From Chondrosia reniformis (taxonomy: Eukaryota; Porifera; Demospongiae; Chondrillida; Chondrillidae), in the NCBI GenBank assembly GCA_947172415.1, contig OX359197.1:1674001-1738000 (forward strand): a stretch of 64,000 nucleotides of DNA, written 5' to 3'. Numbering within the stretch: the stretch's first letter is position 1; each line of letters begins with the position of its first letter. The translations under genes were made by a program, and so were the position numbers. Positions 12,151 to 25,000 of the stretch are shown piece by piece. The notes beneath the pieces were generated by a model. That model made no database searches. It saw only the letters and a program-made list of their open reading frames with translations, and had not been told where the DNA came from.

Positions 12151-15100
12151 TTGCCATTTTGAGTACATCCCCTGAAGAAGAGGAAAAGAGGTTGAATGCT
12201 TTCTTTGAAAATGGAGATCAAACATTGTCAGCTGTGTTTCATCATGACATGAGGAGTGTAGTACACAATTTAGCAAACAAAAGCATGAAATTTGTGGAGC
12301 CAGCTAAACAAGGTAAAGGAAGCAGTTTGCGCTATTTCATTCTAATCATCTTACATACAATAGAGTGCAAATAACACCATTATAGCAACTCTAAATGCTC
12401 CTTGTAACTATTAGCCAACTGTATATGTTGTATTATATATATGTTACAAATTACAGCTATTTTATATACTATATATGTATAAACTCTATTCAGTTTGTTT
12501 TGCACATATTGAAAATATTGAAGGATACGATAGCATGGATATGCACGTGCAACTATGATGTTTGAAAAGGTGTTTTACTTTGAAATTCACTCTTTAAACT
12601 AGATTACCCAATTAAGTAAATAATAAATTAATTTAGACAACCCAAAACAGCTAAATCCAATTTCAATTCAACTCAGTCAGAATTTTGTCAAGGCTAATTT
12701 GATGTCCTTATTTGGCAGCAACAAGCTCACTGAAGGGTAAAATAACAATTTTCAGGGGGCAATGGTATGAGGGTGTTGAAACATTTCCCAAATGTTTAGG
12801 GGGGCAAAACTATATAAGTCCCCCTACTCCCTTCTATGCAGCCCTACCTTGTAAAGAGACTGTATAAAGCTCTTATACACATGTACAATCCAATATTGAA
12901 TCTTAATTCCAAAATCACTATAAATACATATATAATATACTATGATGTGTACATGTATAGGCTCAGAATGACATTCTGTCAGAAGAGATCATTTTTTTCC
13001 TGGTGGAATAAAAGTAGTCTTTGATTATACCAGCCAAATATGGTATGTACTACCTCCCGTCTCTGAGGCAGTGGTCTCGGAATCACATACAGTATATAGC
13101 CTCAGTGAAGAGGAAAAGGAAGTTGTCGCAAGAAAAAGAGGTACCTATTCTACATTGTATTAGTAATACTCATAGAAATATAGATTACAATTGAGAAATC
13201 CTGGTGGAATTGCTTGGAGTGTTTTCAATGAACTCATCACTTCATTACAGCCATTTCCCTTCTCCATTGACATGATGTATGAGTTCAAGCCACAAGCAAC
13301 GTCTGCTATCAGCAGTCCTGCTCGTTCACCTGTTTTCTTTGCTATGGAAAGGAGATTGCCATCTCCTAGACATGATTCTCTAGAAAGTTCAGGATCTGAT
13401 AGTGTTCATCAGTTGAAAACACATGCTGAAACTGGTCAGGTGTTTCCGGTTTCTCCTCCAATCAAACACAGGCATCCATCACCAGGTTGGTTGGTTAAAA
13501 TATCAGACTATATTCAGAAGTTGCATATATACTGAAATTTAAGTAACTTAACCATACACTTCTGTGTTTGGGCGCACCAAGCTGAAGTAGGACGACGTTT
13601 GTCATACACGTGTACCATGATATATGTTGGTTTCACAGTTATCTGACCCATTAAATTTTTATCAATATAACACATGGTTTCAATATAAATTTCCTCTAGT
13701 TTTTCTATAGTCCGCACCATTCCTACTTCAGGTTAGTGCGCCCAAACACAGAAGTGTATGGTTAAGTTACTTAAATTTCAGTATACGTTTATGCAACTTC
13801 TGTATGATTAGCCTTATCATATAATCAGTGTCTTGTTTCGATACTTTTTGTAGATGTATTAGTGAACACTGCCATTCCTACTTCTAACATCATTTTTGTA
13901 AATGTTTTCTTATTTACTTGTATTATACAAATGTGATCATTAGTCATGTAGCCAAACCAATTAGTGATTAAACCAAATAGTTGTCTTAATGTGTAAGCAT
14001 TGTATGCTGTATACTTTAAAGTTGGTCCTACAGTATATTACATAGGTTTTACTGTATAACATTATGATTTCCAAAATGTATACAGTAGTCTATCTTGTAG
14101 CCTCATTGTTGGTAGACATAGGAATGATTTGGGGTAATCCCTCCCATTAGTACTACATACGTATGTGTGTATAGCTGGTATGCAGTAAATATTCTTTATC
14201 CTACAACTACAAGTGTATTTCTATAAGGTGCAGTGAAATCTCCCAGTCACTGAGTGTAGTCACTTTGAGAGGTGTATGGACATCTCCCTGCAATGTATTT
14301 TAGAAGGTCAAATCAGTTACTGTAAATGTTTTAATGCTCGTCTGAAAGTGCCAAGTACACTATCACTACTCTGATAGCACACTCAATCATAAATAAAAAG
14401 CCATCCCAGATCTGTACTTTTCTCTACAACTATTAGAGTACGTATATCCTAATGTATCTATTTTCAAGAATTTCACTGTTTGTATGTGTAACACAAATCC
14501 ACTCTTTTTAAAAGTAAATTGACAGAAACAAGCTCATCACTTTGTAATTTTAGCACAAACAACAAATAATTGCATAACAATTTATGAATGCATTGCATTG
14601 TCTCCAAGTAGTACTTAGGGAGTTTACGTGGTAATAAATACTAATTCCAGCTTATGAATTAGATTTGTGTCCATCCACAATGGTACTACTTCATTTTATA
14701 TATTAATGTAGTAAATGTTGAGCCTGAAGTTAAAAGCTCTCTTGAAGTCCCGAATGTTGACACCCCAACCCCACCTCAGACCGTTAACGTTGAAAAGGGA
14801 CCAAAGAGTTGGTTTAAGAAGTTGACTAGCAAGTACGTTTTACATATCACACATCGGTTGTAGTCAATATTGCTTGAAATGTTTGTATATGTGTATCTTA
14901 TGATAATTATGATCTTTTTCATGTGTATCTTATGTCTTATGATAATAGTAATTAATTGAAATCTTTGTAAAAGTTTACTCAATAGAAACTCAGAAAGTAA
15001 ATTGCACGTATAAGAGTTGCAGGAATTATTCAACCAATTGTTTTCCTACCAAACAGATATTTCAATCATACATTTCTCTTAAACTAAGCGTAATGATACC

Positions 15101-15676
15101 TATAGATGGAAATGTTTACGGTGGTATAGTTTAGTAGTGTATAGTATATTCCCATGCAGGTCTTTTACTGAAATAGCATTAGAATGCTACTCCTACGTAT
15201 ATCTGTGTACCATTTGATATGTCTATAGTCTGCAGCAACTAAACATGGGCAGTGCCCTAACTGGACCACCTAAGGCTAATTTAAGACCACCTTCAAGTGA
15301 ACCATCCATCAACAACCTAGAAGCCAACCAGTCTGCAAAGTCCACTCCTACAACACCAAATAGGCCAGCTTCATCATCATCAAGTATTTCGCCAAATTTA
15401 CCTTCAGAAACCAAAACCCCACCCAACCAAAGCAAATCTTTATTCTTTGAGACATCCACAGAAGAGAAGCAAAATGTCGAATCCTTTTCTTTATCTTCCC
15501 TTCCCCAAGTATTTGCCGTATTTGGCAATACTGCCGAAACAAGTAATAAACTGAGTTTCTCAAAGGGGGACACTTTATTTGTAGAAAGAATTATAAATGA
15601 ACAGTGGCTATTTTGTGTGACCGAAGATCAGAGACGTGGTCTTGCTCCTGCCAGATACTTATGCAAGGCTTCTTGA
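12151..15676 (+). pseudogene. SH3-domain protein gene, copy A, probably damaged
   Basis: Coding exons recognised: 12151-12312 (starts AILSTSPEEEEKRLNAFF), 12961-13140, 13184-13485, 14712-14832 and 15229-15676. The last three join in frame and end in a clear SH3 domain: AVFGNTAETSNKLSFSKGD, then EQWLFCV and GLAPARYL, close to the C-terminus. Between lies a Ser/Pro-rich linker. I do not recognise the N-terminal part and saw no start codon. Exon 12961-13140 has seven T's where copy B has five (frameshift), and a 95-nt exon present in copy B (44710-44804) is missing here. A shorter protein from the last exons is possible. It lies between GPCR copies A and B, on the same strand. Confidence 0.6.
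13515..13802. mobile_element. Inverted-repeat element with arms of about 62 bp
   Basis: The left arm (CAGAAGTTGCATA, then AAGTAACTTAACCATACACT and GGGCGCA) is matched almost perfectly by the right arm in reverse complement; only a few bases after the first 13 differ. The loop is about 150 bp and non-coding. It sits in an intron of SH3 copy A; copy B has a deletion covering this region. Confidence 0.75.
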
Positions 15677-15874
15677 GAAGATTAACTTGTTTATATTTCA
15701 ACATTAAATGTACATATTCGATTCATGACTGATATATAATATGTTGTATGATTAATAATGTTCTCATGCTATAATTTGTGTGACTAATAGCTTTATATGA
15801 GACTATTTTCATTAATCGTGGTTTATCCTTACAGTTTTCGATTTTCGAGAGATTCTGGTAATTATATATATGGA

Positions 15875-15953
15875 TAGTCTCGCGTAGCCCAAAACGCTAT
15901 CTCGCCTCCATATTTATATTATGACGTCACACGGTCGGCGAGATATGAGACTA
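15875..15953. mobile_element. 79-bp insertion with 9-bp target duplication in GPCR B promoter
   Basis: The element is bordered by TAGTCTC and GAGACTA and flanked by direct repeats ATATATGGA (15866-15874 and 15954-15962). The promoters of genes C and D lack it. It carries the palindrome TGACGTCA at 15922-15929, a perfect CRE/ATF-type site. A 9-bp duplication is typical of Mutator-like elements. Confidence 0.6.
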
Positions 15954-15960
15954 ATATATG

Positions 15961-16059
15961 GAACGGTGCGGCTGGGCTTCCGGGAAAGTACTCGTACAGT
16001 GTTACTGTACTGACTTTGCAAGAATATAGAATTTGTGTTGCAATTTCGATAACTCCAGT
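15961..16059 (+). promoter_or_regulatory. Proximal promoter and 5' leader of gene B
   Basis: The block GGGCTTCCGGGAAA, followed by a short pyrimidine-purine mix and CAATTTCGA-AACTC-AGT just before the ATG, is shared with genes C (46411-46601) and D (61414-61538). CTTCCGG is an ETS-type core on the minus strand. No TATA box is evident in this copy. The transcription start is not visible. Confidence 0.45.
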
Positions 16060-19000
16060 ATGGATCATTCTGCTATTAATGGAGGTGTACTTGCTCTGTT
16101 GATAGTACTTATTTTACGTAAGTATATGAATTTATAGCCTAAATTTCTTTAATTAGGCCGGTAATCGTAGAATATGTCTCAACTATATATATATAACTGC
16201 AAATAATGCAGGCAATTATAGAGAGAGGGAGACCCTATATATATAGATTATAACTTCATGCATGCATGACTTCAATTATTTTAAGATCTGATCTGAACTG
16301 TACGACTGTAACGTCGTGGGATAAAACGCTTGCTTAAAACATGCTATATTAGTTTTTCCGTATCCTGCACGCGTGTGTTCCTTACTAATAACACCCCACT
16401 CGCAGATACCGTTTTTGTTTCTCTTGCACTGTAAGGAAGAGGGTAATTTGCTATCGTGAAAATAGGCATTATCGATCATGCAGATTTTCACTGTACACTA
16501 GACATATGTATGACATAATGGGGTGAGCCTCTGCGAGAACTTGTGATTTGTGAATGGTGACGGCCCATGCAAGCTTCAATGGAAGTTGTAGCCGTGAGCA
16601 CTGGGTGACAACAAAGCACGTATTGGACAAATCAAATGCGCATGCCTCAGCTTTGGCGTTGACGAAATTACCTGGTATTGGGAGATACTGTGTTTTCACC
16701 ACAAGAAGCAAGTAGTATTTAACACTTATCTGGTATTGGTGTTTTCGCCGCAGGAAGCCACTTATATGGCCTTGTGTCGCCGCAAGAAGCCTCCACGGAT
16801 CGAACCAGTCGAAATCAGCCATGTCGTGATCGTCGGGGCCGCTTCGTGGCCTAAATGGCCGTACATACATATACTGTATACGAGTGTATATTGGGAAATT
16901 TTCGCGTGGACTTTAATTTCACGTTATTTGCGAGCTAACTCGGACTCGCGAAAATTTCTTCCGCCATTTTTATATATATATCAATCAATCAATATCATTA
17001 GAATGCCCATTGGTACTAGGGCACGGATTGTCCCCATGCAGCACTTACAAAAATGCAAAATAAATAATAATAACACGCAAAATAGAGCTAACTGAACCTT
17101 GCATGCCACATACACAAAATAATCGATAAGAGTTCATAGATATACTGAGAAGAAATTTTCGATAAATATTCTAGAGCCTATTACACTTGATCATATGAAT
17201 TATCTAAAATAATAGCTATATATGGTTAAATTATCATGTAACTTAATTTCTGAAATAAAATTTCTTAATTTTTTTATCTGCAGCTCATGATGGAACAAGT
17301 GAGGAAGCAAGCATATTGCATTCCAATGTATAATAAATAATATTTCTATATATGTATATATACAGATTACCTTAGTATATTGTAACTTGCACTGTATCAG
17401 AGAGTACGGCAGTACTCTCTAAGTAGGGATGGCCGAAAAAAAAACATGGCCGCCCTATTCAATGTATTATCAATTAATACCTCATAAATCAACAACGATG
17501 GGATTTTCGGTTGCATTCGAGTGTTTGCAGTCGTTTTTGCATGCTTTTCTGAAACACCAAACATGTTTCGAAGCTCTACAACCTTCGCAAAGTGGTAAAC
17601 CCGAAATAGGCCAATTTCTGAAATTCCTCATTTTTTCTTCGAATTCTTTTTTCAAATGAGCTAGCGCTAACATGCGAACTTACGCAGGTACATACAAATA
17701 CGTACTAAATAGTCATGAATGTTTCCGAACTAGGGAATAGGCTACCCTAGATTTCAATGCGCTCCATCCGAAGCGTGTTACTTTTGCAAGTTCCAAATTT
17801 CGGGCCTCTTCGAACGCCATTTTTTAATTAAGTTTCAAATTCTCTGTATATAAAATAAGTAACTCGAGTTAGTATAATATTTGTGGTACTGCCGCCACCC
17901 GCGATCGAATTTCTTAGTCGCTTTGCAGGTCCTATATACAGTCGTATTCTTAACGATTATGAACCCTTTAATATCCTAAACTGAATGTTAAAGAACGGTA
18001 GAAAACATACTTGACAAATTTGTTATCTTTTCGGACGCCATTTTTTAATTTAGAGCTCTCTACTATAGATCGTCTATTCTGCTACTTTATTTCGAGTTTT
18101 CGCCAAAAAAAACTTTCAAAATAAGGGCAATACAAGTTAAATAAGAACATTCAAAAATTAAGTTAAAAGTAGGGATGGCTCTATAACAGTGACAAACTGA
18201 AACTTAACTATACACATCACTTCTATGCTTGGGCGCATCATGGATATATTAGAAGTATATAGGGTCGATGATATAGAAGTGATGTGTATAAGTCTCAGTA
18301 TGCCACTTCTGCAATGTTAGCCTTATCATATGATCGCTTTCTTGTTTTGTTACTTTTTAGGCATATATATATTATTATATAATATTATATAATATATAAT
18401 ACAATATAATATAAATAATATTATATTGTTTTCATTTGACAATTATGTTGTACGGCTTCATGTTACGGAAAGATATATATGTATATATATATTTATGTAT
18501 TATGCATGTTTAAATACAATCAAGTACTACACAGTGCAATTAGTTACAAATTTATACACGGATGCAAGTGACTCCCAAGATAATCACACTGAGGTATATA
18601 ATATAATACGGATGCAAATGACTCCCAAAAATAATCACAATCAGGTATAATAAACGCTACAGGACTTTAGCCACACTGAAATTCTCAACTTCTGCATACA
18701 GAGTAGTAGTCTCTACAGATCATATAAGGTTAAACGCATGGCCTTCCAATTACCTCTGAAAAAGATGCATCTGCATGCTATTATCAGCAAAAATTCCAGT
18801 CTCATGCAGGGGGTCTCAGTCAATAATCACTGCAGATTTGAGTTGCCTTGAGTGTGAGGTAGGAGTACCATCGGTTACTTGCATGCATTCACATAAACAA
18901 CATGGTTAGACATGATTTAGTAACTTGCACACAAGGGACATTGTTCATGAAATAAATTAAAGGCCTCAGCCTTTATGTCCCTTGTATTATTGTGTATTAT

Positions 19001-22000
19001 ATTATATACCTCAGTGTGATTATCTTGGGAGTCACTTGCATCCGTGTAAAAATTTGTAACTTGCACTGTGTAGTACTTGATTGTATTTAAACATGCTTAA
19101 TATAGCACTATATCTATATATATAATACGGGTTCATACGCAACTATTGTAACACTTAATTTACATCGTTTTTGCAAATGGCGGCGTTCAGGAAGCTTTAG
19201 TTAACGAAGCTTTTCCATCGTTATTTATAAAGTTCAGAACATTTAAGCGTCCTCAATCGTTAGTATTACGAATACATATATTAAATTACAACGATGCGGC
19301 CAAGTAGTTCGAGTTAATTCGGGGGGCTGCAGCCCCACGAGTTTTTACACTCGAAATACTTGTTCTAGATGTGCCAATCACTGTTATAGTGCCATCCCTA
19401 CTTTTAACTTCATTTTTGAAAGTTTTTATTTAACTTGTATATATATGTATATATATATTGAGAATGAAGATACAGTGGAGCACGGATATAACGAACTTCA
19501 AATTGCAGTAAATTTATTTCGTTATAACCGAATTTCGTTATAAAAAGATATATCCATACTCGTCACCGTGAATTATAGATGGAATGACTATAGCTCTAAG
19601 TCGTTTGTTCGTTATTTTGTAGTACATTGACATCAAAATAAATTATAAACGATCGCGTGATTTCGTGTACGTACGATTTTCAAGTTATAGAATGTCATGC
19701 AGGACTGTAACTAAAGAAGTTCGTTAGTGTAGTTTGTACTTTGCAATTTTCAAGCTCCTTCGCATCTTGCTTGATTTCCTTTTCTATGGCTACAATTAAG
19801 ATGTGGTAAGCTGGTAGCTCTTTCGTTATAAACGAATTTTCCATGCCAGATTCGCCCCTAAAATTTCGTTATTAACCGAAGGTTTTATGTTGTTTAAAAC
19901 CGTTTTTTCAAAACGTTTCGTTACAACCGAAATTTCGTTAAATCCGTGTTCGTTATAAACGTGTTCCACTGTATATATATATAGATTTAAAAATTAACTA
20001 TATATATATTAAATATGTACTGTAATATATCTACTCTTTATGTATATTCTACATTCCCCAAAATAAATATGCAGGTATTGACAACAGAGGAAGTGAATTC
20101 TGGTTAGCTGTTCCACCCAACAAAGTAGCAGGAGGTGACTTTAAGCCACTCTTCTATGTGACCACTGATGAGGGTACTCCTGTTCCATTTATTGTGAGAT
20201 TTAAGTTAACTGGTACTCCTTCTTCGCTTATGGCTACTAAGGGAGAAACTACTAAAATTGAAGTACCAGCTGAGCTTAAGATCAATCATGCAAACCTTCT
20301 AGGCCAAGGGAATGATATGTCTATACTCATAAACTCAACAGATGGTAGAAACCTCATTGTCTATGGACACAATGAGGAAACGTATTCTACTGATGCCTTC
20401 CTTGCACTTCCAAAATTTGAAACTAAAACTGGCACTTATGAATACTATGCAATGTCAGTAGGAGACAGTGATCAATTTGTTGGTACCTTGGTTGGCTTTG
20501 TTGTTATTGTTATTAATGAAGATAACACTGATGTTAGAGTTACACCAACACAGAATGTAGTTACATTTTTTGGCACAAATACTTTGATAAATGCTGGAGA
20601 TACAAAGAGAAGAAGGAGAGCTAATATGGGTGAAGTGTTTACCTTTGCTGCTTTTTCAGGAGATCTCACTGGCACAAGGGTCACAGCAGACAAACCAATT
20701 ACATTCCTGACTGGTCATGAATGTGGATTTATTCCAACAGAAAATACAGCTTGTGACATTTTACTTGAACAGATTCCTCCGACTGAGACTTGGGGTTTCC
20801 AGTTTGTATTGACACCACTCACAACTAGAGAAAGCAGTGAATTCAAATTTTTGGCAAGCCAAGATGGAACATCCGTTAAAATATCCTGTAATGATGCTGA
20901 TGGCAATAATGTAATATCAGAATCTCTCTCACTGAATGCTGGAGGATCTGACTTTAAAATTTATCCAAAGACTTATTGGTGTTTTGTAGAATCCAACCGC
21001 CCTATTCTAGTTGTCACAATCTCACTAGGATATACATATGATGAACCTATTACTGAAAGCAATTTAGCTGATCCGTTTATGCTCATGATTCCACCTCTTG
21101 GACAACTTAGCAATGACTACACACTAGTATTTTCTCAAAGTGATGCCATTGGAAGTTTTAACGATGCAATCAACTTTGTGCCTCAGATAAATTTCATTGT
21201 TCCTGCAGCGGATTTTGACAGAGGAGAGCTGATCTTGAACAACGGAGCTGAAGATACTTCTAGTATTAATTTCATTGCTATACATGATTCCTCTGCAGAG
21301 GTTGTGGCTTATGGAGCTCAATTTGTTCCTGATGTTGATCCTACTGCACCTACCAGTCCATTTTCAGCTCAGTTCTCTGGACGTGGAACTACCTTAGGAG
21401 TTCTGGTGTATGCTTGGTTCAGAGAAAATACATATGGATATCCTGGTGGAATGAGAGTTGACTCTATTGCTGGTGAGTCTGGTCAAATTAGGATTTAGCT
21501 TAGTAATGAATTGTCCAAGTTGTTGATTATCTCATTATCAATCCATTAAATTATATTTACACTTAAATCTGTCCAGTTCCAATCTACTGCCCAATAAGTG
21601 AACCACAACCAGTTGGCTCTGAAATATCTGGTGAAATTCTTGTTCCAATTAGTAGAACCGGTGTGGTTGAAGGCGAAGCTTGTGTCCAATTTGAGGTTGT
21701 CAATGGGACAGCTATTGGTGAGTTATTAATTCCCAAACTCTTTTTCTTTTGAAAGGAATATATATATAACTATATACTTGTTAATGTACTAACTCATTGA
21801 TGAATGAATTATCAGGTATGTATTATTATATTTTAATAAAGTTAATATAGACTATAGAGTTGAAGATGACATGTGCTGTTTTGAGGCAGGAGAAAGAACA
21901 ACTGAATGTAGGATTGTGGTGATTGCAGATGGTGATGCTGAGGAAGATGAAACACTTCACTTTAAGATAGTTTCCACTGCAGACAATTGTGTCTGTGATG

Positions 22001-25000
22001 ATAATTTAGTTGTTACAATTATCAAAGATGTTCAACGTGAGTTTGAAAACATTTTAATTATTGTAACACTGGGCCTAGGCTTTTTAATTTTATTTTCCAC
22101 TATAGCTATTATGGTACAGTTTGGAGCAATACGCTACAGTGTTGATGAAGATGCAGGAACAGCAGAATTGGTACTTGTAGCAATTGCCCCAGCTCCAGAT
22201 GGAGGATACAATGTGGATGTATCATTTGTTGACGGCACTGCTGGATGTAAGAATATTCAATAGTTATAGCCAAGGGACAATGACTATTAGCCAATATATA
22301 TAATACAAACTTAAGGCCAAGGTTGAGCCTAGGGCAAGTAATTACATTTCAGCCGAAGTTTGATTTAGGTATATATACCCTGTTACCATGGCATTCGGTC
22401 AGCCCAGGATTGAAATGGTAAAAGGTGAAGGAATGCATGAGAATTGATCCAGTGACTAAAGAAACTGAAGCACCAAAAAAGCAAATATGTTCCGTTCCCA
22501 TCCAAAGCATTCTAAATATTAATCAGCACTACACACTGAACATGGTACAATGTCCACTATTATCAGTTCATTGCCATGGCAATGGGTATAAATAAGTATA
22601 AGCATTTACATCATAAATATTACTATGTATTTATAGTATACTGTACGTTTATTTATCCACAGCTCCTGGAGACTATGATAGCACTGCACAAACGGTCAAC
22701 TTCCCAGCTGGAGCCACTACTGCCACATTATCAGTTCCTATTGTTGATGATGAAGTTTTGGAACATCATGAGACATTTGATGCTAGTCTTGCACTACCTG
22801 ATGGTACTCCATCTCAAGTCAGCCTTGGAAGAAGAGATGAGGCTATGGTAACAATCCTGGACGAAGAGATAGCTGAGGTACATTATGATCCTGCTTCATA
22901 TGAATGGGACGAATCTGTTGGAACTGGATATTTGAACATTGTGTCTAATGTGACTTCTACAGTGGATTACTCAGTAAATACAGTGTTATCCAATGGAACA
23001 GCTTACGGTATATTACCAAATATACAAACAGACCTATCACAATGTATTGGAATAGTTTCAAAATTCTAATTTCTCTTGTTTGTGTTGCAGGTAGTTTAGA
23101 TTTTGTCAATGATGCTGCTTATTATCAAGCTACCTTTGCTGCTGGAAGTAGCTCAGCTCAAGTGGGAGTTGTAATCATTGATGATACAGATATAGAAGAG
23201 GATGAAATGTTTGAAGGAATGCTTGTGTTGGGAGACCTGCATCCAGACCTAGAAGGCAGAGTGGTGATTGGAAGTCCTGAAATAGCTACTATCACTATTG
23301 TAGTTTATGAATCAAAGGATATTACAGTGCAATTTGACCGAACTGAATATTCAGTAGCTGAAAATGGAGGTTTTGTATCGTTGCAACTTATAGCTGACAA
23401 GCCAGCTCTAGAGGGTGGATATAGTGTTATGATATTTTTTGCTGATGTATCTGCCACAGGTTAGATGATATATTATAATACTTAATTGGTGCTAACTTCT
23501 TATCATTAAGGACGTTGGATTAGTCTTCACTTGAATAATGGCCATATCCTAATTGTACATATCCACACACTAATTTGAAAAGCCATCTTCTTTACTCATC
23601 TTATGCTGCTTATGCTGTATACATAAAGTATGTGAAAGAGTGAAACCAACTGTAAAGTATATACGTGCACGTATCAATGTATTGTACAGTATAAAATTTG
23701 CATAAATGATTCTATTTCTAGTTGTGAAGCTCTTATTGATTGACAAATATTTACCTGTTTGTTAAATTTAATTTGTCCATTTACGTGCGTATATGTGCAT
23801 ATGTGAAGATGTTATCTTCAGAACAGAGACAGTAGCCATAGAAGTAGGAGGACTCTTATTGATCATTTTACATGTTTGGTGGATTAAAAAGTGCTAAAAA
23901 GGATGTGTTAGGACCAATTACTCCCAAATAATGTAGCCAAAAGTGGTTATACCTGGTCTAGTTGTGAATAATACATATATACTATTGAACGTGTTCAGGA
24001 CAATTCCAGGTGGATTTACATTTTATCCGGGATGACTGTAAATGTATGTATAATGTATAATCTACATATTGGTAATGGAGAGAAAGAATTGACATTGTTA
24101 ATTGTTAATGATTAGATTAATACTATATGTTCCCAATTTTCTGCATGTATATATTATACGTATATTTGTGATAATATATTAGGATTACAGGACTATGACA
24201 ACATGTCTTTGACAGTCTTTTTTGATGAAGGACAAACAACAGCTACAGCAGATGTTAAAATTGAAGATGACACTATCCTTGAGCGTCTGGAGACATTTAC
24301 TGGACAAGTGTCACTTCCTGAAGGCACTGCAGATTTCATAAAGATAGGACCCAGTGACACAGCCACTATTGATATTACTGATAATGATGCTGTTGAGGTC
24401 AACTTTGATCCTACTATATATTCAGTCAGTGAGAATGATGGAGCAGTTGAACTAATATTAGTTGCCAATGCATCAGCATTTTATGGCTATTCTGTTACTG
24501 TTGACACATTTGATGGAACAGCTAGTAAGTAGCTTCGTAAAGTAGCCTATTATACTGGTATACAGATATTTACCAACTATTAATCAAATTGTACTTGATA
24601 TAATATCTCATTTGTGATGTTTACTTAGTTAATGGCTCTGATTACACTGGTGGATCATTTGAGGTTGAATTTCCTGCTGAGAGTACTACTGCTAGCCTAT
24701 CTGTGCCAATTTTGGATGATATCTTGCTGGAAGGAAATGAATGGTTTGGTGGTCTCCTTAGTGTTAGTGGTGTTGATGGAGTGATGGCTGGACCTGACAA
24801 TATGGCTAATCTCACTATATTAGACAACGAGGGTGCCATTATTGTAGAATTTGAAAATTCAGCTTACAGCTTCAATGAAGATGTAGGAGATGGGATCCTC
24901 ACTCTTGTAGCAAGTGCACCAGCCCCAACTGGAGGATACAGTGTGGACGTGTCATTTGTTGATGGAACTGCTGGATGTAAGCAAAAGCCACCACATCAAG

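Noticed and set aside
11858-13925. One transposon that captured SH3 exons between its long arms
   Set aside because: A second left arm inside (13515) and a matching arm before SH3 copy B, where the right arm is deleted, are explained more simply by separate insertions.
15223-15573. 116-codon minus-strand frame
   Set aside because: It is the shadow of the SH3-encoding exon 15229-15676, whose plus-strand product has a recognisable domain.
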